Made by a program: the position numbers and the translations under genes
Notes under the pieces: model-generated
The model's input: the letters and a program-made list of their open reading frames with translations, nothing else
Databases searched by the model: none
Told to the model about the DNA's origin: nothing
NCBI GenBank assembly: GCA_022827055.1
Contig: JAJDTR010000112.1
Location: 1-54,517, forward strand
Source of the DNA: Candidatus Poribacteria bacterium
GTDB lineage: Bacteria > Poribacteria > WGA-4E > JAJDTR01
Length of the DNA: 54,517 bases
Reading direction: 5' to 3'
Shown here: piece after piece, positions 26,190 to 35,041 of the stretch
Numbering within the stretch: the stretch's first letter is position 1
How the letters are laid out: every line of letters begins with the position of its first letter

Positions 26190-29100
26190 ATGTATAAACG
26201 ATATAAACGGCTTTTCATTTCTGCCTTGATTTGGCTACTGTTCCTCACTGTAGGCTCTCAACATGTGTCCGCCCAATCGCAACTAGCCCAAGACACCTAC
26301 GCCATCTTTGAAGCGAGCTGCCTGAACTGCCACGGCCCCGACGGCGCCTTTCGAGAAACACTCCTCATGGAACACAGCGAACTCATCAATGGCGGCACTG
26401 TTGTACCGGCAAACCCCGATGCCTCCGAGTTGTATAAGCGCCTCCTCGGTCCCACCGAGAACGGTGCACAGATGCCGTTCGGACTGCCTCAACTGCCCGC
26501 CCAATCCATTGACACCGTCCGACGCTGGATTCTAGCAGGCGCACCCGATTGGACACCAACCACCGCAACCCTCCTCCCTTTCATTACTCCCCGCGAAGTG
26601 CTCACGAGCATTGAGTCGCACCTCAATTCACTCTCGTCCTTTGACCGCTCCTTCGCACGATACTTTACCATGACGCATCTCTATAACGCTGCCGAAACAC
26701 CTGAGAAACTTGCCGAATACCGCAAAGCGCTCAACAAACTGGTCAACAGCCTTTCATGGGAAAGTACTATCACCAATCCACAACCCATCGACCCGCAAGC
26801 GACCATCTACTACATCGACCTGCGGCACTACGAATGGGATGTCAATGAGGGCTGGTCGAAGATAGAGGAAGTATATCCCTATCACATCTCGTTTGACGCA
26901 CCCGAACATCTTGGGCTGCGTAATCAACTAGGACGCTTGCAGACACAGATGAAGACCGATGTGCCGTCAGTCCATATCGACTGGTTTATTGCGAACGCTT
27001 CTACCCCTGCTCTATACCACGACTTGCTTTCGCTGCCGTTGACGGATAGGGACTTGGAAACCCGATTGGAGGTAGATGTCGCTCGAAACCTTATCAACGC
27101 ACCCGGAGTTCGTGTGTGGCGGGCGGGGTTCAACAATTCCGGTGTCTCAAATCACAACCGGGTGGTGGAACGCCATACCTCTCGCTATGGAGCGTATTGG
27201 AAAAGCTACGACTTTGCAGGCAGTGTCGGGGCACAGAACATCTTAACCCACCCGCTTAACTTCACGCACGATGGCGGAGAGGTCATCTTTAATCTACCAA
27301 ATGGATTGCAGGGATACTACCTTGTCAATTCGTCCGGTTTCCGATTGGATGATGCCCCGATAAACATCGTTTCCAATCCTGCCGCAAGTGACCCCACGGT
27401 ACGCAACGGAATCTCCTGCATCGGCTGCCATACCGAAGGCATGAAAACCTTTGAAGACGAGGTACGCTCCGTGATTGAGAGCAACGCCAACCCGCCTTAC
27501 GACAAAGCGCAGGCGCTGCGGCTCTACGTAGAACAATCAGTCATGGATGCCCGTGTGAGTGAAGACATGGAAACATATAGAGTAGCGCTTGAAGCCACGG
27601 GGGGTACGTTTGACGGTGTTGAACCGGTTTCCCGTTTTCATGAGGCGTTTCAGGCACCGGTAGACGCGGCATACGCTGCTGCCGTAGTCGGGTTGCAGAC
27701 CGAAACCTTCCTCGAAAGAGTACGAGAGAATACAGGACTGCAGAACGTCGGACTGCTGGCGCTAGACAACCCAAACGGGAGTGTGAAGCGAGACACGTGG
27801 ACATCTAGTTTTCGAGATATAATTTCTGCGCTGGACTACCCGGATCGGGTTGGAGAACCTCCGGTCATAACACAGCCGGATGTGTTGCCGGGAGGGCAGG
27901 TTCATTTCCCTGATTCCAACCTGCGTGCTCTTATTGCGGAGGCGCTTGGCAAAAGCGTCAATGCACCGATTACCGTGGCGGAGATGAAACGTTTGAACGA
28001 CCTTGATGTGTGCAGAGGAGGTGGGTGCGGTAGGTGGGGTATCCGAAATTTGAAGGGATTAGAGTTTGCGACAAATCTAAGACGATTAGATATCCAGCAT
28101 AATCAGGTCACTGACCTCTCACCCATAGCGGGGTTAATCGCGTTGCGCGAGCTCGGGATTGCCTTCAACCCTGTGTCGGATATATCGCCCGTGAGAGGCT
28201 TGACAAACCTTACTCATCTAGCGTTGTATGAAACCCAAGTATCCGATATATCCCCCGTGAGGAACTTGAAAAATCTCACTCATCTATGGTTGTATAGAAC
28301 CCCAGTATCTGATATATCCCCCGTGAGAAACTTAACAAGCCTGACACGCCTAGTATTTCACAACACTCTGGTATCCGACCTATCACCGGTTAGAGGATTA
28401 ATCAATCTTGAGACCTTGGAATTCGGGGACAGTGGAGTGTCCGACTTATCTCCGATTCAAGGATTGACCAAGCTGAAGCATCTACATTTTTCAGGTGCGA
28501 ACGTATCCGACGCGTCTCCAATTGCAGGACTAATCAATCTAGAGCACATAAGTTTTACCAATAACTTCATAACGGACATATCGCCGTTTGCAGGATTAAC
28601 GAAGCTGAAGAGCATTGGCACTTGGGGCAACCGTTTCTCCGATCTATCGCCCTTGGCGAGATTGAGGAATCTGGAAAGGTTAGATATTTGCGGAGCGGAG
28701 TTATCGGACCTTTCCCCCTTGGCAAAGTTGACAGGTTTGAAAGAACTGTATCTTAGAAGCAATAGTATACCGGATGTATCACCGCTTGCAGGGCTAACCG
28801 GTCTAAATCGTTTGAGTTTAGCCGGAAACCAGCTCTCGGATATTTCGATAGTTTCGGGGTTCACCAATTTGACATGGTTGGACATCCATGACAACGGAAT
28901 CTCGGACGTATCGCCGCTGGCACGATTAATGAATTTGACATGGCTGGATATCCACGACAACAGAATCTCGGATGTATCGCCGCTGGCGCGATTGACGAAT
29001 TTGACATGGCTGGACATCACCAAGAACGAAATCTCCGACCTTTCTGTTCTGGATGGAATCCGCGCCACCCTAAAAACCTGGAGGGTGCACGAACCGGGAT

Positions 29101-30647
29101 TAAACGCAGGCCCGAAAATAGAGGGTCCCTGGTTATGGGTGTTTTTCCCAACCACACGACATAAGCTCAACGAAAACGTGGATCTACTGGCGCAAGCGAG
29201 CGGAGGGGACGTGACCGAGTTGAAAATCGCCACCGCAGGCGCGACCGAGGGAAAAGCCGTAGGAGACGAGATGTGGACATTCGACATACTCCCGCCTACG
29301 GGCAGGGACAACCTTGTCGATATGGTGGGAAGCAAGCTCCCCGACGGCGTTATGTACGGTGCAGTCTTCCTCTATTCGCCGATCGAACAGGAAACAGTCT
29401 TGCATTTAGGCACGGATCAGGAGGTAAAGGTGTGGCTCAACGGGGAGGTGATGTACCAGCGTTCACGTTCGGGGCACGCCGAAGATTTTATCGAGGCGTT
29501 TGCCGTCACGCTCCTGCAAGGTAAAAACGTCCTATTAGTTGCCGTTGGCACTCGTCCCGATGACTGGTCTAACCTATTTATCGGTCTTGCAGCCGACGCC
29601 GAATATACCACCGGGGCAGGCATCGATTACGTCCTTTCCGAGTCGTCGATTCATACCGGCGACACCTTTATCCTTGATGTTCGAGCAGTAAACATCATTG
29701 ACTTGGCGGGGTGGCAGTTCGGCATGGTCTTCGACCCCGCCCGACTTGAAGCGATTGACGTAAGCGAAGGCGGCTTCATGAAGACCGATGGCGTATCGAC
29801 CTTCTTTCAGGGCGGGCGCATTGAAAACGCAGCCGGTAAGATTACGGGACTGATTGCGGGACGGCTCAGCGAAGACGGTTTGAGCGGCAGCGGCTCCTTG
29901 GTTCGGGTCAAGTTCAAGGCGAAATCCCAAGGTGACACGCGGGTTGCATTGCAGAACTTTCTCTTTGGCTCAAGCACTGGGGACAGTATTCCCGCGGGTC
30001 CACAGGAAATCCAATTCACCGTTGAGGCGCGATTGGCAACTGAAGACGTGAATCGTGACGGGATTATCAATATTCTGGATCTGATCTTCGTCGCACAGCA
30101 GTTGGGGAAACGCGTATCTGCCGATTCGCCGGTGGATGTCAACGGGGATGGGATTGTCAACATCTTCGACCTTACGCTCGTCGCACGGGGTATCGGGGGC
30201 GCCGCCGCTCCGATCAAGCGAGTGAATAGCGAGCGCGATAGAGATTTGATAGAAGCCTGGATTTCACTAGCACGCCTCGCAGACGACGGCTCGATCGCAT
30301 TTCGACAGGGCATTGCGAATCTCCAGAACCTGTTAACCGCGCTGATTATTCCCGAGGAAACCGCTCTGCACGCCAACTACCCGAACCCCTTCAACCCTGA
30401 AACCTGGATACCGTACCAATTGGCAACCTCCGCAGAGGTCACACTGACGATTTACGGCATGAACGGCGGAGCAGTTCGGAGATTTGAAATGGGGCATCAA
30501 GCGGCGGGGCTGTATCAGAGCCGCAACCGTGCGGCGTATTGGGATGGCCGCAATGGGCGTGGCGAATTCGTCGCCAGTGGTATATACTTTTACACGTTGA
30601 AGGCAGGCGAGTTCACGGCGACGCGCAAGATGCTGATTAGGAAGTGA
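26190..30647 (+). CDS. Secreted cytochrome-LRR-cohesin-dockerin protein, copy 2
   Basis: 1,485 residues, a tandem paralogue of the gene 106 nt upstream with the same domain order: signal peptide, CLNCH (44-48), CIGCH (about 409-413), about 15 LRRs, lectin-like sandwich, cohesin-like domain, dockerin pair, FlgD tail. N- and C-terminal regions are nearly identical to copy 1. The LRRs differ most, as expected if they specify ligands. Just after the dockerin, 34 nt of the GATC-bounded repeat lie in frame and encode IKRVNSERDRDL where copy 1 has an unrelated PARGIDSST linker. Two copies may bind different partners while sharing one haem and anchoring platform. Confidence 0.85.
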   Translation: MYKRYKRLFISALIWLLFLTVGSQHVSAQSQLAQDTYAIFEASCLNCHGPDGAFRETLLMEHSELINGGTVVPANPDASELYKRLLGPTENGAQMPFGLPQLPAQSIDTVRRWILAGAPDWTPTTATLLPFITPREVLTSIESHLNSLSSFDRSFARYFTMTHLYNAAETPEKLAEYRKALNKLVNSLSWESTITNPQPIDPQATIYYIDLRHYEWDVNEGWSKIEEVYPYHISFDAPEHLGLRNQLGRLQTQMKTDVPSVHIDWFIANASTPALYHDLLSLPLTDRDLETRLEVDVARNLINAPGVRVWRAGFNNSGVSNHNRVVERHTSRYGAYWKSYDFAGSVGAQNILTHPLNFTHDGGEVIFNLPNGLQGYYLVNSSGFRLDDAPINIVSNPAASDPTVRNGISCIGCHTEGMKTFEDEVRSVIESNANPPYDKAQALRLYVEQSVMDARVSEDMETYRVALEATGGTFDGVEPVSRFHEAFQAPVDAAYAAAVVGLQTETFLERVRENTGLQNVGLLALDNPNGSVKRDTWTSSFRDIISALDYPDRVGEPPVITQPDVLPGGQVHFPDSNLRALIAEALGKSVNAPITVAEMKRLNDLDVCRGGGCGRWGIRNLKGLEFATNLRRLDIQHNQVTDLSPIAGLIALRELGIAFNPVSDISPVRGLTNLTHLALYETQVSDISPVRNLKNLTHLWLYRTPVSDISPVRNLTSLTRLVFHNTLVSDLSPVRGLINLETLEFGDSGVSDLSPIQGLTKLKHLHFSGANVSDASPIAGLINLEHISFTNNFITDISPFAGLTKLKSIGTWGNRFSDLSPLARLRNLERLDICGAELSDLSPLAKLTGLKELYLRSNSIPDVSPLAGLTGLNRLSLAGNQLSDISIVSGFTNLTWLDIHDNGISDVSPLARLMNLTWLDIHDNRISDVSPLARLTNLTWLDITKNEISDLSVLDGIRATLKTWRVHEPGLNAGPKIEGPWLWVFFPTTRHKLNENVDLLAQASGGDVTELKIATAGATEGKAVGDEMWTFDILPPTGRDNLVDMVGSKLPDGVMYGAVFLYSPIEQETVLHLGTDQEVKVWLNGEVMYQRSRSGHAEDFIEAFAVTLLQGKNVLLVAVGTRPDDWSNLFIGLAADAEYTTGAGIDYVLSESSIHTGDTFILDVRAVNIIDLAGWQFGMVFDPARLEAIDVSEGGFMKTDGVSTFFQGGRIENAAGKITGLIAGRLSEDGLSGSGSLVRVKFKAKSQGDTRVALQNFLFGSSTGDSIPAGPQEIQFTVEARLATEDVNRDGIINILDLIFVAQQLGKRVSADSPVDVNGDGIVNIFDLTLVARGIGGAAAPIKRVNSERDRDLIEAWISLARLADDGSIAFRQGIANLQNLLTALIIPEETALHANYPNPFNPETWIPYQLATSAEVTLTIYGMNGGAVRRFEMGHQAAGLYQSRNRAAYWDGRNGRGEFVASGIYFYTLKAGEFTATRKMLIRK
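30212..30245 (+). repeat. GATC-bounded repeat inside an ORF
   Basis: 34 nt, one mismatch to the intergenic copy at 30717-30750 (GAGCGCG versus GAGTGCG). It lies within the linker between dockerin and FlgD tail of LRR protein 2 and adds three residues relative to the paralogue; the frame is kept. Confidence 0.85.
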
Positions 30648-30657
30648 AAAAGTAGTA

Positions 30658-30674
30658 GGCACACTCCGTGTGCC
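30658..30674. terminator. Hairpin after LRR protein 2
   Basis: GGCACAC / TCC / GTGTGCC, a 7-bp stem 10 nt after the stop, preceded by GTAGTA. It has the architecture of the GTAGG hairpin family. Confidence 0.6.
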
Positions 30675-30714
30675 GTAACATATACTCCGCGCTGTCAGAA
30701 ATTGCGTCTTCTGT

Positions 30715-30753
30715 AGGATCAAGCGAGTGAATAGCGAGTGCGATAGAGATCCT
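30715..30753 (+). repeat. GATC-bounded dispersed repeat, best intergenic copy
   Basis: Ends AGGATC and GATCCT, with AAGCGAGTGAATAGCGAGTG and CGATAGA between. This copy gives the family consensus. It runs directly into a decayed two-arm GTAGG palindrome (GCGATCTCCAGGTCGCGAC, then GAGGGAACTCCGATTCCCGA) at about 30754-30800. Confidence 0.8.
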
Positions 30754-30897
30754 GCGATCTCCAGGTCGCGACCCCTGTACGAGGGAACTCCGATTCCCGA
30801 CCTGCTGGTGCTACGTAAGTCCTATTAGAAACAATTATCACGGGAAAAGAAAGCGCTATAATACCCAACGCAAAGTATACCTGTGGAGAATAGAACC

Positions 30898-32481
30898 ATG
30901 AAATTCCCATTCCGATTCCCCCGAAATCAAATACATCTTACTTGGCTTGCCCTCCTCCTGTCATTCTGCATCTGCAACTTGTCGGAAAGCCGCATCCCTA
31001 CCAGCACGGAACTCGTGAACGTTCACATCAAGGCAAAGTTGAAGGAGCAGAACCTCGAGCCCTCCAAGCGATCGTCCGACGCTGAATTTCTTCGGCGCGT
31101 CCATCTCGACTTAACTGGCAAAATCCCCACCGCAGACGAGGTGCTGGAATTCCTTCAGGATAGATCCAAGAATAAGAGGGAGAAGAAGATTGACAGCTTG
31201 ATTGGCAGCGAGCCCTACGTCGACTATTGGACCCGTCTCTGGATGAATTGGCTGGTCGGTAGAGGGGCAATATCTGTAGATAATTTGAGAAACTGGGTAG
31301 CGGAAGCATTGGCTGTAAATATGCCCTACAACCAGTTTGTAACAGGGCTTGTATCGGCGGAAGGAGATGCTCGCGACAATGGGGCGATTGAGTATCAATC
31401 GAGTTCGAATGTCGATCCGATTGCCTTAACCTCAAGCATCTCTCGCTTGTTTCTCGGCCTACCGATGCAGTGTGCTCAGTGCCACGATCACAAAACCGAG
31501 GATTGGTATCAGGAAGACTTCTACGGTATCGCCGCCTTTTTCGCTGGCAGCCGGCGCGTCAATGTGTACAGCGAGCCCGAACCCGATGGATCGAGGCAAG
31601 AAATTAGTCGAATTGTAACAAAAACCAACGGCGATCCGATTCGGATTCCGGGTACGGAAACGGCGATGTCGCCACGCTTTCCGGATGGAACATCCTATCA
31701 AGGTACGTCAGACCTAAAACGACAGGCATTGGCGGAGTGGGTAACCGCAGAAAAGAACCCGTACTTTGCGAACGCTATTGTGAACCGTATTTGGGCACAT
31801 TTCATGGGGAAGGCATTCGTTGAACCACTTGATGGATTCGGTGACGAGTATCCGCCTTCCGATCCCGAATTGCTCAATACTCTAGCTGATTTCTTCGTCA
31901 TCTACGACTATGATTTGCAGTATTTGATACGCATTATTTTGAACACGGAGGCTTACCAGCGATCATCGGAAACGAACAAGAGCAACAAGGACGACGACAC
32001 ATACTATTCACACGCCTATATCAAACCGCTGGATGCAGAGCAATTTTTCTACTCGATGCTGCAAGCTACCGGTTTTGAAAGGCTTCAAAAACGTTGGGCT
32101 CCGGATCGCTTCGAGCAAATGAAACGCGAATATCTCGAGCGCTTTATCTATTTACTTGATAACGGGGAAAACGAGGAGATTGAGGCGTTCAACGGCACCG
32201 TGCCCCAAGCTTTGATGATGATTAATGGTTCGATGGTCAATGACGGTGCGGATTCAAAGCGGCGCGGCAGTATGCTCGGTTACATTTTAGATAGAGGTCG
32301 TACGCCGGATGAGCGGCTTGAACACATCTATCTCACGACGCTTTCACGGCTTCCGACGAAAAAGGAAAAAGTATATTTCAAACGTTATTTGAATCGGAGT
32401 TTGTACCGCAACAAGGAACTAGCTTACGGCGATTTTTATTGGGCTTTGCTCAACTCTGCGGAGTTTGCGCTGAATCATTAG
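30898..32481 (+). CDS. DUF1549/DUF1553 planctomycete-type protein
   Basis: 527 residues from ATG 30898 (GGAG 8 nt upstream; the GTG five codons earlier overlaps this). Signal peptide or anchor at about 11-30. DUF1549 follows (DAEFLRRVHLDLTGKIPTAD, WTRLWMNWL), with a haem-type CAQCH at 192-196 in GLPMQCAQCHDHKTEDW. DUF1553 follows (LAEWVTAEKNPYFANAIVNR, IWAHFMGKAFVEP, LYLTTLSRLPTKKE-like end). These domains occur together in Planctomycetes and Poribacteria, normally next to a DUF1501 gene as here. Presumed extracytoplasmic; the reaction is unknown. Confidence 0.88.
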   Translation: MKFPFRFPRNQIHLTWLALLLSFCICNLSESRIPTSTELVNVHIKAKLKEQNLEPSKRSSDAEFLRRVHLDLTGKIPTADEVLEFLQDRSKNKREKKIDSLIGSEPYVDYWTRLWMNWLVGRGAISVDNLRNWVAEALAVNMPYNQFVTGLVSAEGDARDNGAIEYQSSSNVDPIALTSSISRLFLGLPMQCAQCHDHKTEDWYQEDFYGIAAFFAGSRRVNVYSEPEPDGSRQEISRIVTKTNGDPIRIPGTETAMSPRFPDGTSYQGTSDLKRQALAEWVTAEKNPYFANAIVNRIWAHFMGKAFVEPLDGFGDEYPPSDPELLNTLADFFVIYDYDLQYLIRIILNTEAYQRSSETNKSNKDDDTYYSHAYIKPLDAEQFFYSMLQATGFERLQKRWAPDRFEQMKREYLERFIYLLDNGENEEIEAFNGTVPQALMMINGSMVNDGADSKRRGSMLGYILDRGRTPDERLEHIYLTTLSRLPTKKEKVYFKRYLNRSLYRNKELAYGDFYWALLNSAEFALNH

Positions 32482-32566
32482 CCAGGTTGAAGTAACCGCT
32501 TCTTAACAACATTCATAGGCAAGGGCGCTTAAGGTTTGCTCATGCCCAATCTGCACGGAAAAGAAA

Positions 32567-33871
32567 ATGAAGACACAAATTTGGGTTCCGGAGTACCAAC
32601 CTCCTGACACGTTGAATAGCGAGATGTCACGACGCAACTTCCTCCAATTCGGAATGAGCAGTTTCCTTGGACTTGTCGCCATGCAGCATCTTCGATCCAC
32701 GGCTTTCGCTCAGATGGAAAACATCGTGCCGCGTGCGAAACGGTGTATCGTGCTGTTCATGAACGGGGGAGCAAGCCAACTGGACACCTTCGATCCCAAG
32801 CCGGGGACGCTAAACGCCGGTCCCTTTGGCGCAATTCCAACCACCGCCGAAGGAATCCAATTCTCACAGCACCTACCGCAGGTCGCGGAACAGGCACACC
32901 ATCTCGCGGTGATTCGATCCATGGTGTCCCGCGAGGGAAATCATGAGAGGGCGCGATACTTGATGCATACCGGATACGCGCCGACGGGGTCTGTCCGGCA
33001 TCCGACATTCGGATCAGTGGCGTCTCATTACCTGGATGACGAGGATTCGGAGTTGCCGAACTGTGTCAATATCAATTCGCCATCGTTTACCGCAGGGATT
33101 CTCGGGGCTAAGCACGATCCCTTTGTGGTGAATGACCCGCGAAAACCGATCGACGACCTGAAGTATCCTGAACAGATGGACAGGCGGCGCTTCGAGGAAC
33201 GGCTCAAAATACTAAGGAACATCGAGAAGGATTTTCTTAAGAATCGATCCGGCAGGAGTACGGAAGCGCATCAAGCCGTCTACAAAAAGGCGGACAAGCT
33301 AATCAACTCTCCAAGCGCGAAGGCTTTCGACCTTTCCGACGAACCGATCGCCCTCAGAAATGCCTATGGTGACAACCGGTTCGGTCAGGGGTGTTTAATG
33401 GCGAGACGCCTAATCGAGTCGGGGGTGAAGTTCGTCGAGGTCTCACTTGATGGGTGGGATACCCACTCAGATAACTTTATGCGGACACAAGAGTTGTTGA
33501 AGGTGGTTGACCCGGCGTTCGCGGCGCTGGTGAAAGATCTCGACGACCGCAGCCTCCTTGACGAGACAATCGTGCTTTGGCTCGGTGAATTTGGACGAAC
33601 GCCCAAAATCAATGAGAACGAAGGGAGGGACCACTTCCCTAACGGTTGGTCTGCCGTGATCGCCGGCGGCGGTGTGCGAGGCGGACGCGCAATCGGCGCT
33701 ACCAGCGAAGACGGCACCGTGGTACTGGAGCGACCGGTGTCCGTCCCGGACCTATTTGCCTCGCTTTGCTTCGCCCTAGGCATCGATTACAACAACCAGA
33801 ACTACTCGCGCGCCGGACGGCCAATCCGCGTCGTCAACAACGGCAGCGTGGTAAACGAGCTGTTCGCCTGA
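32567..33871 (+). CDS. DUF1501 family protein with Tat signal
   Basis: 434 residues. The N-terminal twin-arginine signal SRRNFLQFGMSSFLG (about 21-35) implies export of a folded protein. The body has DUF1501 features: FMNGGASQLDTFDPKPG, MVSREGNHERARYLMHTGY, GVKFVEVSLDGWDTHSDN, LWLGEFGRTPKINENEGRDH. The fold is sulfatase/alkaline-phosphatase-like. It starts 85 nt after the DUF1549 gene and forms its usual partner. Activity is not known for the family. Confidence 0.9.
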   Translation: MKTQIWVPEYQPPDTLNSEMSRRNFLQFGMSSFLGLVAMQHLRSTAFAQMENIVPRAKRCIVLFMNGGASQLDTFDPKPGTLNAGPFGAIPTTAEGIQFSQHLPQVAEQAHHLAVIRSMVSREGNHERARYLMHTGYAPTGSVRHPTFGSVASHYLDDEDSELPNCVNINSPSFTAGILGAKHDPFVVNDPRKPIDDLKYPEQMDRRRFEERLKILRNIEKDFLKNRSGRSTEAHQAVYKKADKLINSPSAKAFDLSDEPIALRNAYGDNRFGQGCLMARRLIESGVKFVEVSLDGWDTHSDNFMRTQELLKVVDPAFAALVKDLDDRSLLDETIVLWLGEFGRTPKINENEGRDHFPNGWSAVIAGGGVRGGRAIGATSEDGTVVLERPVSVPDLFASLCFALGIDYNNQNYSRAGRPIRVVNNGSVVNELFA

Positions 33872-33922
33872 TGATTGCGCTTATCTCTTGGCAATGTACC
33901 AAAGTTTACGATGCAGTCCGCT

Positions 33923-33985
33923 AGGAGACCGTTAGCTCGACTTTTTTCTTTATGTTAGGATGAGATCAAGGGAGGGAATAGCGCC
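33923..33985 (+). repeat. 63-nt direct repeat, copy A
   Basis: From AGGAGACCGTTAGCTCGACT to GGAATAGCGCC; identical to 34293-34355 except one base (GGAGGG versus GGAAGG). The second half is the start of a GATC-bounded repeat (GATCAAGGGAGGGAATAGCG), which continues here to about 34000. Confidence 0.85.
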
Positions 33986-34025
33986 TGCGATAGAAATCCC
34001 CAGCCCACCAGTCTTGGACAATCCT

Positions 34026-34045
34026 GTAGGGTGCGCACCGCGCAC
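34026..34045. repeat. GTAGG hairpin, stem GTGCGC
   Basis: GTAGG then GTGCGC / loop ACC / GCGCAC, 6-bp perfect. It shares loop and head with the hairpin at 8028-8048 but has different stem bases on both sides. Confidence 0.75.
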
Positions 34046-34246
34046 TAGCCTTTGAGAACGCTAACGGGGATCGTGCGAACGGGTTGTGAGTGCCATAGAG
34101 ATCCCTTTTTTCTTCAAAACTCGGTTTCTTCCCGGAGTCAATGTGGCTTCAAGGTAATGGTTGAATCCACGCATCACGGGTAACTAAGGATTGATAATCA
34201 TGGCAATCACTTCATCACATAAATCACAGTTCAGACAATGCGAACT

Positions 34247-34290
34247 ACCGGCACCCAACACTTACCATATGTTTTTTAAAAAATAAACCA
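34247..34290 (+). repeat. Dispersed 44-nt segment, also at 19821-19863
   Basis: ACCGGCACCCAACACTTACC, then a T/A-rich centre ending AATAAACCA. It matches 19821-19863 with a few differences. At 19.8 kb it is joined to a GTAGG hairpin; here only the remnant TGCGAACTACCGG of that hairpin is left. Confidence 0.65.
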
Positions 34291-34292
34291 CC

Positions 34293-34355
34293 AGGAGACC
34301 GTTAGCTCGACTTTTTTCTTTATGTTAGGATGAGATCAAGGGAAGGAATAGCGCC
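34293..34355 (+). repeat. 63-nt direct repeat, copy B
   Basis: Second copy of the 63-nt repeat, 370 nt from copy A, ending abruptly where the GATC-bounded repeat would continue. Confidence 0.85.
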
Positions 34356-34392
34356 ACGGTGTGTTTGAAACTTTATCAAATTAGCTCACATA

Positions 34393-34405
34393 GCCCCAGC
34401 GGGGC
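34393..34405. repeat. GCCCC-AGC-GGGGC hairpin with a second copy at 34444
   Basis: GCCCC / AGC / GGGGC followed by GGCAGGTG; a slightly decayed twin is at 34444-34456 (GCCCC / AGC / GGGAC, then GACAGGTG). Confidence 0.7.
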
Positions 34406-34530
34406 GGCAGGTGTATAGTAACACCGAATACACACTCGCCAAAGCCCCAGCGGGACGACAGGTGGCAACTTGCGTTTATTGAATCACGGAGATACAGGGG
34501 TTTAAAGTAGAAAAGTAAGCAGGTAAGCGG

Positions 34531-34942
34531 GTATACCCTACTCTCCGCACCTATTTTTCGGGTTTACAGAATTTATTGGTAGCAACCCTATTATCCTTGG
34601 TGAAATAATTCTTTCCGCAAGTGACTCGCTCCAGAGGAGCGCAATGTCAATAGAATGCGATATGTCCATATTCCCGCGCTCCAGCGGAGCGCAATGTGGA
34701 TATTACACCATTATTCCTGGCGGTACAATTCTTTTGTCAATAAATCCTCGTTTTTCGCCCTATGACTTGCTTTTGGCGGGTGTTACTTGATGGGTGATGT
34801 TCGTATCAGTCTTGCATTGTAATTTCAATATATAGTACGTTATATTTAATTAGAATACAGTATATGCTATCACCGTTAGTCGCTGGAACGATACCAAAAA
34901 ATACCCAAATTAGCACTTATAGGTGCGGAGTGTAGGGTATAC
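34531..34942. mobile_element. 412-bp element with ~24-bp inverted ends
   Basis: The left end (34531-34554, starting GTATACCCTACTC) and right end (34919-34942, ending GTGTAGGGTATAC) are inverted repeats with one mismatch over 24 bp. The inside has no ORF and two GCTCC hairpins. Possibly a MITE; no target duplication was confirmed. Confidence 0.5.
34628..34690. repeat. Pair of GCTCC-AGM-GGAGC hairpins
   Basis: GCTCC / AGA / GGAGC at 34628-34640 and GCTCC / AGC / GGAGC at 34678-34690, both followed by GCAATGT. Same geometry as the GCCCC hairpins upstream, with one stem pair exchanged (C-G for T-A). Confidence 0.7.
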
Positions 34943-35041
34943 ATACAGGCACATATCCTCAATCTCTTGGCTGCGTACTCGGTCCTTTGGTCAATCAACG
35001 CTGTGGAAAAATCCTGAAACGACTGAAATTATTTTGGAAAG

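Larger units (their letters stand above)
33872..35041. other. 1.2-kb non-coding repeat block
   Basis: No ORF with coding character on either strand. It contains a near-perfect 63-nt direct repeat, GATC-bounded copies, a GTAGG hairpin, the 44-nt segment also found near pyrD, four GCYCC/GGRGC hairpins and a 412-bp inverted-repeat-bounded element. It looks like a landing zone for small non-coding elements. Confidence 0.7.

Noticed and set aside
28457-29335. 292-residue - strand frame
   Set aside because: Antisense to the LRR repeats; its own internal repeats are the complement of the LRR codons, not an independent gene.
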